Of a DNA stretch of 64,000 bases, positions 60,727 to 64,000 are shown in pieces (within the stretch, counting starts at the first letter, position 1; each line of letters begins with the position of its first letter). The notes under the pieces were generated by a model. That model searched no databases. It saw nothing but the letters and a program-made list of their open reading frames with translations, and was not told the origin of the DNA. A program made the translations under genes and the position numbers. This stretch comes from Dactylosporangium roseum. Lineage in GTDB: Bacteria; Actinomycetota; Actinomycetes; Mycobacteriales; Micromonosporaceae. The DNA is taken from the NCBI RefSeq assembly GCF_025264685.1, contig NZ_CP073721.1, forward strand, positions 611,001 through 675,000, in the 5' to 3' direction.

Positions 60727-61239
60727 TTGGGGCATCCGTCCACCGGCTCCATCGCGAGCAGGTTCGCCGACGACCTCCGCCTGTTGCCGGACGCGGAGCT
60801 CGCCGCGGTCGCCGACGTTCGCGCACCTGTTCCTCGGCGCCCCGACCGAGATTCAGGCGTGGGCCCGCATGAGCCCCGGCGGTGTTGACGAGAACACCGG
60901 GCTGCTCTCCGGCTACGCGTCGGGCGCCCGCGCGGCGCTGACCTGCTCGCTGATCGGCGACAGCGCCCGCCGGGCGACGATCACCGGCACCGCGGGTCGC
61001 ATCGAGGTGCCGCGTGACTTCTTCTGCCCGGCGCAGTTCACGCTCTGGCACGGCGAGCGGCCGGAGCGCGTCGAGATGCCGTTCGAGGGCTGGGCTACCA
61101 CTTCGAGGCCGCCGAGGTGCAACGCTGCCTGCGTGAAGGGCTCATCGAGAGCCCGCTGATCCCGCTGTCCGAAACGTTGGAGATTCTTCGTGTTCTGGAT
61201 GTTGTACGGATAAAGGTCGGTCTTGACTACCCGGCCTGA
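60727..61239 (+). pseudogene. Remnant of a Gfo/Idh/MocA-type oxidoreductase gene
   Basis: Starting near TTG 60727, one frame gives GSIASRFADDLRLLPDAELAAVAD, the start of the Rossmann domain of this family (GTGSIA..FA). A second frame then gives FAHLFLGAPTEIQAWARMSP, SGYASGARAALTCSLIGDS, ATITGTAGRIEVPRDF, and a third (after 61100) GYHFEAAEVQRCLREGLIES then LSETLEILRVLDVVR, stopping at 61237. These are C-terminal-domain motifs. The substrate-binding middle is missing and there are at least two frameshifts. Confidence 0.8.
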
Positions 61240-61281
61240 TCGGGGCACACGCCATGTCCCGGCGCGGCTACCCTGCGCCGT

Positions 61282-61608
61282 ATGGCGAGGGAGATCCGGG
61301 CCGATCCCGACGCGCTGATCGAGTTGGCGGCCGTGAGTCTCGAGGCCGCCGATCGTGTCGGCGAGGCGTACCGTGACGACTTCCGGCACCTGCCGGTCGC
61401 GGAGGCGGCCTTCGGTGACCTGCCCACGGCGGCCGACGCGTGCCGCACCGCCGACGGGCTGCTGGCCTTCGCGCACGACGCGATCGCCGGGCTGGCAGCG
61501 GTCCTGGAGGGTGACGCCGACCGGCTGCTGCGGACCGCGTTCGCGTACCGTGCGGCCGACCGGGCGGCGGACGTCCGGGTCGGCGGCTCCCGTGGGGCGG
61601 GCCTCTGA
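61282..61608 (+). CDS. ESX/EspC-like small protein, partner of the RTX protease
   Basis: A 108-residue helical protein (REIRADPDALIELAAVSLEA ... ADACRTADGLLAFAHDAIAG) with the length and amphipathic pattern of DUF2580/EspC-like type VII-associated proteins. TACCCT at 61269-61274 lies 7 nt before ATG 61282 (leaderless). The stop overlaps the start of the large downstream protein, the usual coupling between an ESX small partner and its effector. Confidence 0.7.
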   Translation: MAREIRADPDALIELAAVSLEAADRVGEAYRDDFRHLPVAEAAFGDLPTAADACRTADGLLAFAHDAIAGLAAVLEGDADRLLRTAFAYRAADRAADVRVGGSRGAGL

Positions 61609-63599
61609 TGGCCCCGGTGATCGAGTCCGTCGACGACCTGTGGGACCTCCGCGCGGAGCCGGCGGCACTGGCCGCCGCGGCGGTGACCTGGCGGGCGGTC
61701 GCCGACGACGCCCGCACCGCCCGCGACCGGCTCGACCGGGCCGCGGGCCCGCTGGCCTGGGCCGGCGACGCCGCCGAGAGCTATCGCTGGCACCGCGGCC
61801 GGCTCGGCGGCGACCTCGACCGGCTCGCCGGCGTCGCCGGGGAGACGGCGGCCGCGTTCGACGGGCTCGCCGCGCTGCTGCGGCACGGCCAGGCCCAGCT
61901 CGCCGACGCCTGGTCCCGGATCCCGGTCCCGCACGCCCGCCAGGGCGGCGCGGTGCTGCTGGAGCAGTCCGACGGCGGCCGGGCGGCGGTCGCGGAGGCC
62001 GCCGCCATCCGTGCCGACGTCGACCACGGCCTGTGCCGCGGCATGTCGGCGCTGGCGCGCTGCCGGCAGGACTGGGCGCTGATCGCCCGCGACTGGACGC
62101 GGGTCGCGACCGGCGTGGTCGAGGGCTGGCTGCCGCCGGCCGACCGCGGCGGTCTCGACGCCACCGTGGCGGGCGGGCGGTTCGTGGTGAGCACCGGTCC
62201 CGGCGACAACACCGTCGAGATCCGCGGTGACACCGTGACCGTCGACGGGGCGACGCTGCGCGTGCCGGACGGCGCACGGCTGATCGTCCGGACCGGTGCG
62301 GGCAACGACACGGTCCGCGTGGTGGACGGCACCGGCGACGTGACGGCCCTCGCCGGCGCCGGTGACGACGTGCTGCTCGGCGGCGCCGGTGCCGACGTGC
62401 TGCTCGGCGGGGCCGGCCTCGACACCGTGCTGGCCGGCCCCGGCGACGACCGGGTCAGCCTCGGCCCGGCCGGCACCGGTTCCGCCGGCGCCGGTCCGGA
62501 GCGCGCCTACCTCGGCGCGGGCCGCGACCGGCTGTGGGGCAGCACCGGTGCCGAGCAGGCCGACGGCGGTGCCGGCGACGACCTGCTCTTCGGCGGCGCC
62601 GGCGACGACGACCTCTCCGGCGGCACCGGCGGGGACACGCTGAGCGGCGGCCCGGACTTCGACCACCTCACCGGCAACGACGGGGACGACGCCGTCTTCG
62701 GCGGCGGCGAACGGGACTACACCGACGGCGGTGCCGGTGACGACCTGGTCGACGGCGGTACGGGCGACGACACCCTCTACGGCCTCTCCGGCGCCGACAC
62801 CCTGCGCGGCGGCGACGGCGACGACTACCTCGAGGGCGGCACGGGCGACGACGTGCTCTTCGGCGGCGCCGGCGACGACGTCCTGTCCGGCGGTCGCGGC
62901 GGCGACCTCCTGGCCGGCGGCGCGGGCGACGACACCCTGAACTCCGGCGGGGGCGCCGACACGGTCGACGGCGGCGCCGGCGACGACCGGCTCTTCGGCC
63001 GGCCCGAGGACACCGTCACCGGCGTCGAACGGTTCACCGGCGTGCGGATCAGGGACGACCTGGGCGGCTTCATCACCGTCGAGGGCAATGCCGAGTTCGT
63101 CGACCGGGTCCGGTCGGATCTCGACCTGCTGCGCGCGTCGCCGACCGGCCAGCAGATGCTCGCCGGACTCGAGGAGGGGCACCGGGGGAACGGCGGCGAC
63201 GGCCTCACCATCGGCCGGACCTTCGACGACAACGGGTACGCGCGACCGAACGGGTCCGGCTATCAGCATCCGTCGATCGACTACAACCCCGCCTACGACC
63301 GGCTGCGGGCCGGCACGCCGCCGGTCGTGGTCCTGTTCCACGAGATGGCCCACGTCTACGACATGGGCCACGGCACGGCCGACCGCCGGCTCTACAACGG
63401 CGCCGACGGGCGTGACGTCATGCCGGACGGCAAGCCGGTGAGCAACGCCGAGCGCCAGGCGGTCGGCCTGCCCATCGACCACGACGGCGACCCAGCCACG
63501 CCGAACCGCATCGACCCGGCCCATCCGCTGCGGTACACCGAAAACGGCCTGCGCGCCGAACTCGGCCTGGACCCCCGCGACCACTACGGCCACCCGTAG
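61608..63599 (+). CDS. WXG/ESX-type N-terminus, RTX repeats and C-terminal HExxH metalloprotease
   Basis: A 663-residue multidomain protein. Residues ~1-185 are helical with WAGDAAESYRWHRGRL, a WXG-like export module. Residues ~230-465 hold more than a dozen RTX-type nonapeptides (GGAGDDVLFGG, GGTGDDTLYG), which fold into a calcium-binding beta roll. Residues ~490-663 contain a zinc-protease core, VVVLFHEMAHVYDMGHG (HEMAH at 578-582), preceded by IDYNPAYDRL and followed by NRIDPAHPLRYTENGLRAELG, resembling the M91/NleD-type effector proteases. It has no signal peptide, consistent with type VII export. Likely a secreted toxin or protease; target unknown. Confidence 0.8.
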   Translation: MAPVIESVDDLWDLRAEPAALAAAAVTWRAVADDARTARDRLDRAAGPLAWAGDAAESYRWHRGRLGGDLDRLAGVAGETAAAFDGLAALLRHGQAQLADAWSRIPVPHARQGGAVLLEQSDGGRAAVAEAAAIRADVDHGLCRGMSALARCRQDWALIARDWTRVATGVVEGWLPPADRGGLDATVAGGRFVVSTGPGDNTVEIRGDTVTVDGATLRVPDGARLIVRTGAGNDTVRVVDGTGDVTALAGAGDDVLLGGAGADVLLGGAGLDTVLAGPGDDRVSLGPAGTGSAGAGPERAYLGAGRDRLWGSTGAEQADGGAGDDLLFGGAGDDDLSGGTGGDTLSGGPDFDHLTGNDGDDAVFGGGERDYTDGGAGDDLVDGGTGDDTLYGLSGADTLRGGDGDDYLEGGTGDDVLFGGAGDDVLSGGRGGDLLAGGAGDDTLNSGGGADTVDGGAGDDRLFGRPEDTVTGVERFTGVRIRDDLGGFITVEGNAEFVDRVRSDLDLLRASPTGQQMLAGLEEGHRGNGGDGLTIGRTFDDNGYARPNGSGYQHPSIDYNPAYDRLRAGTPPVVVLFHEMAHVYDMGHGTADRRLYNGADGRDVMPDGKPVSNAERQAVGLPIDHDGDPATPNRIDPAHPLRYTENGLRAELGLDPRDHYGHP

Positions 63600-63610
63600 C
63601 ACACCCCCAC

Positions 63611-63709
63611 CCCCCCTCGTGCGTCGATCTTGCAGTTGTGGTGCCGAGACACTCCCTGAATGACCGGTTTGTCAGGCACCACAACTGCAAGATCGACGCA
63701 CGAGGGGGG
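63611..63709. repeat. Convergent-junction inverted repeat, copy 3 (longest)
   Basis: Perfect 35-bp inverted repeat, arms 63611-63645 and 63675-63709, 29-nt centre nearly identical to copy 2. The outer third of each arm is C/G-runs unlike the other copies yet still perfectly paired. The right arm ends one base before the stop codon (63710) of the convergent gene. Confidence 0.92.
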
Positions 63710-64000
63710 CTAGTAGACGAGCGCTTGGGCGTCGTCCTGGAGGGCCTCCTCGACGAACGTGGCCGCGCCGGCGATCCGGATCCCCGGGATCACGTCGTCG
63801 GGGCCGATGCCCCGGCGCACGGCACACTGTGTGCAGAGTGTCACAGTGCCACCGGCCAGGATCGCCTCCAGCAGGTCGGCCAGTGGCGCCGCGTGGTCGA
63901 GCTCGAAGGTGGCGGCCCGGCCGGGCAGCGCGAACCACGCCGACTCGCCGGTCAGCCACAATGACGTGGCCACACCACCGGCGACGGCGGTCGCGGCCAC
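63710..64000 (-). CDS. DsrE-like family protein (5' end outside window)
   Basis: The last ~96 residues of a protein that continues beyond 64000. TVTLCTQCAVRRGIGPDDVIPGIRIAGAATFVEEALQDDAQALVY (in parts CTQCAVRRGI, IAGAATFVEEAL) is the C-terminal half of DsrE/DsrF-like (peroxiredoxin-annotated) proteins, with two cysteines that could handle sulfur. Start codon not visible; the ATG/GTG near 64000 is not assumed to be the true start. Confidence 0.75.
   Translation of the reverse strand: MAATAVAGGVATSLWLTGESAWFALPGRAATFELDHAAPLADLLEAILAGGTVTLCTQCAVRRGIGPDDVIPGIRIAGAATFVEEALQDDAQALVY

Noticed and set aside
61227..63602. 791-aa open frame on the minus strand with valine/alanine repeats
   Set aside because: Mirror image of the RTX repeats of the plus-strand gene, which has clear domain motifs.
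59331..63709. Long inverted repeats as insertion-sequence ends or a composite transposon
   Set aside because: No transposase lies between them and the intervening genes are ordinary; no target duplications were seen.

Overview
The window is high-GC DNA from an actinobacterium, most likely a member of the Micromonosporaceae (inference). Pointers are mshD (mycothiol synthesis) beside a GlnR-type regulator and a pst operon, a folP-folB-folK-DUF3180 cluster, an MFS/thymidylate-kinase fusion, ESX-type small proteins, an LPXTG-type surface protein, a SAM-IV riboswitch, and many genes that look leaderless (TAnnnT box 5-8 nt before the start codon). || Layout: 1-6.2 kb (minus) is a chromosomal type IV secretion-like operon: pilin-like protein, PrgI-like protein, VirB4-like ATPase, VirB6-like channel protein, and a membrane protein cut by the window edge. 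6.5-8.8 kb is the folate cluster plus DUF3180. 8.9-11.2 kb holds an orphan RbsC-type permease and two small proteins. 11.3-14.8 kb is a complete OpuC/ProU-type osmolyte importer whose binding protein appears circularly permuted. 14.9-20.7 kb has a low-complexity membrane protein, an orphan nuoD, a mazEF pair, a DUF185 methyltransferase and a D-threonine-aldolase-like enzyme. 20.8-25.6 kb is tmk fusion, holB, then three ESX-associated genes. 25.7-30.5 kb has an LPXTG protein, a PSP1/RicT protein and a membrane metallophosphoesterase. 30.6-35.1 kb is tRNA-Thr, gene remnants, a GntR regulator behind an array of iterated palindromes, and a MarR-MFS efflux pair. 35.2-38 kb is an NHEJ cluster (ku, ligase, polymerase). 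38-46.9 kb has a class V aminotransferase under a SAM-IV riboswitch, PrsW, a GroES paralogue, an AI-2E exporter, DinG and DUF402. 46.9-48.7 kb is a PhoU-like/Pit phosphate pair with its own PHO boxes. 49-53 kb has sulfurtransferase sseA-DUF1416 behind a cysteine-rich leader peptide, and a DUF2993 lipid-binding protein. 53.4-59.3 kb is glnR, mshD and pstSCAB with PHO boxes. 59.4-64 kb has Nudix and hypothetical genes, a remnant, and an ESX-type two-gene locus encoding an RTX-repeat protein with a C-terminal HExxH metalloprotease. || Themes: (1) three copies of a perfect long inverted repeat with a conserved asymmetric core, plus a fourth unrelated hairpin, all sit exactly at convergent gene ends; (2) five gene remnants keep both ends of the ancestral gene but lack the middle (xanthine-dehydrogenase type, Rieske oxygenase, ECF sigma, Gfo/Idh/MocA; the acyl-CoA synthetase keeps only its 3' end), showing ongoing deletional decay; (3) nutrient control is dense: PHO boxes on both phosphate systems, SAM-IV for sulfur/methionine, a Cys leader peptide for sulfurtransferase; (4) two genes (tmk fusion, pit) have no normal start codon near their Shine-Dalgarno and may start at ATC. 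All functions come from reading the sequence; no database search was run.
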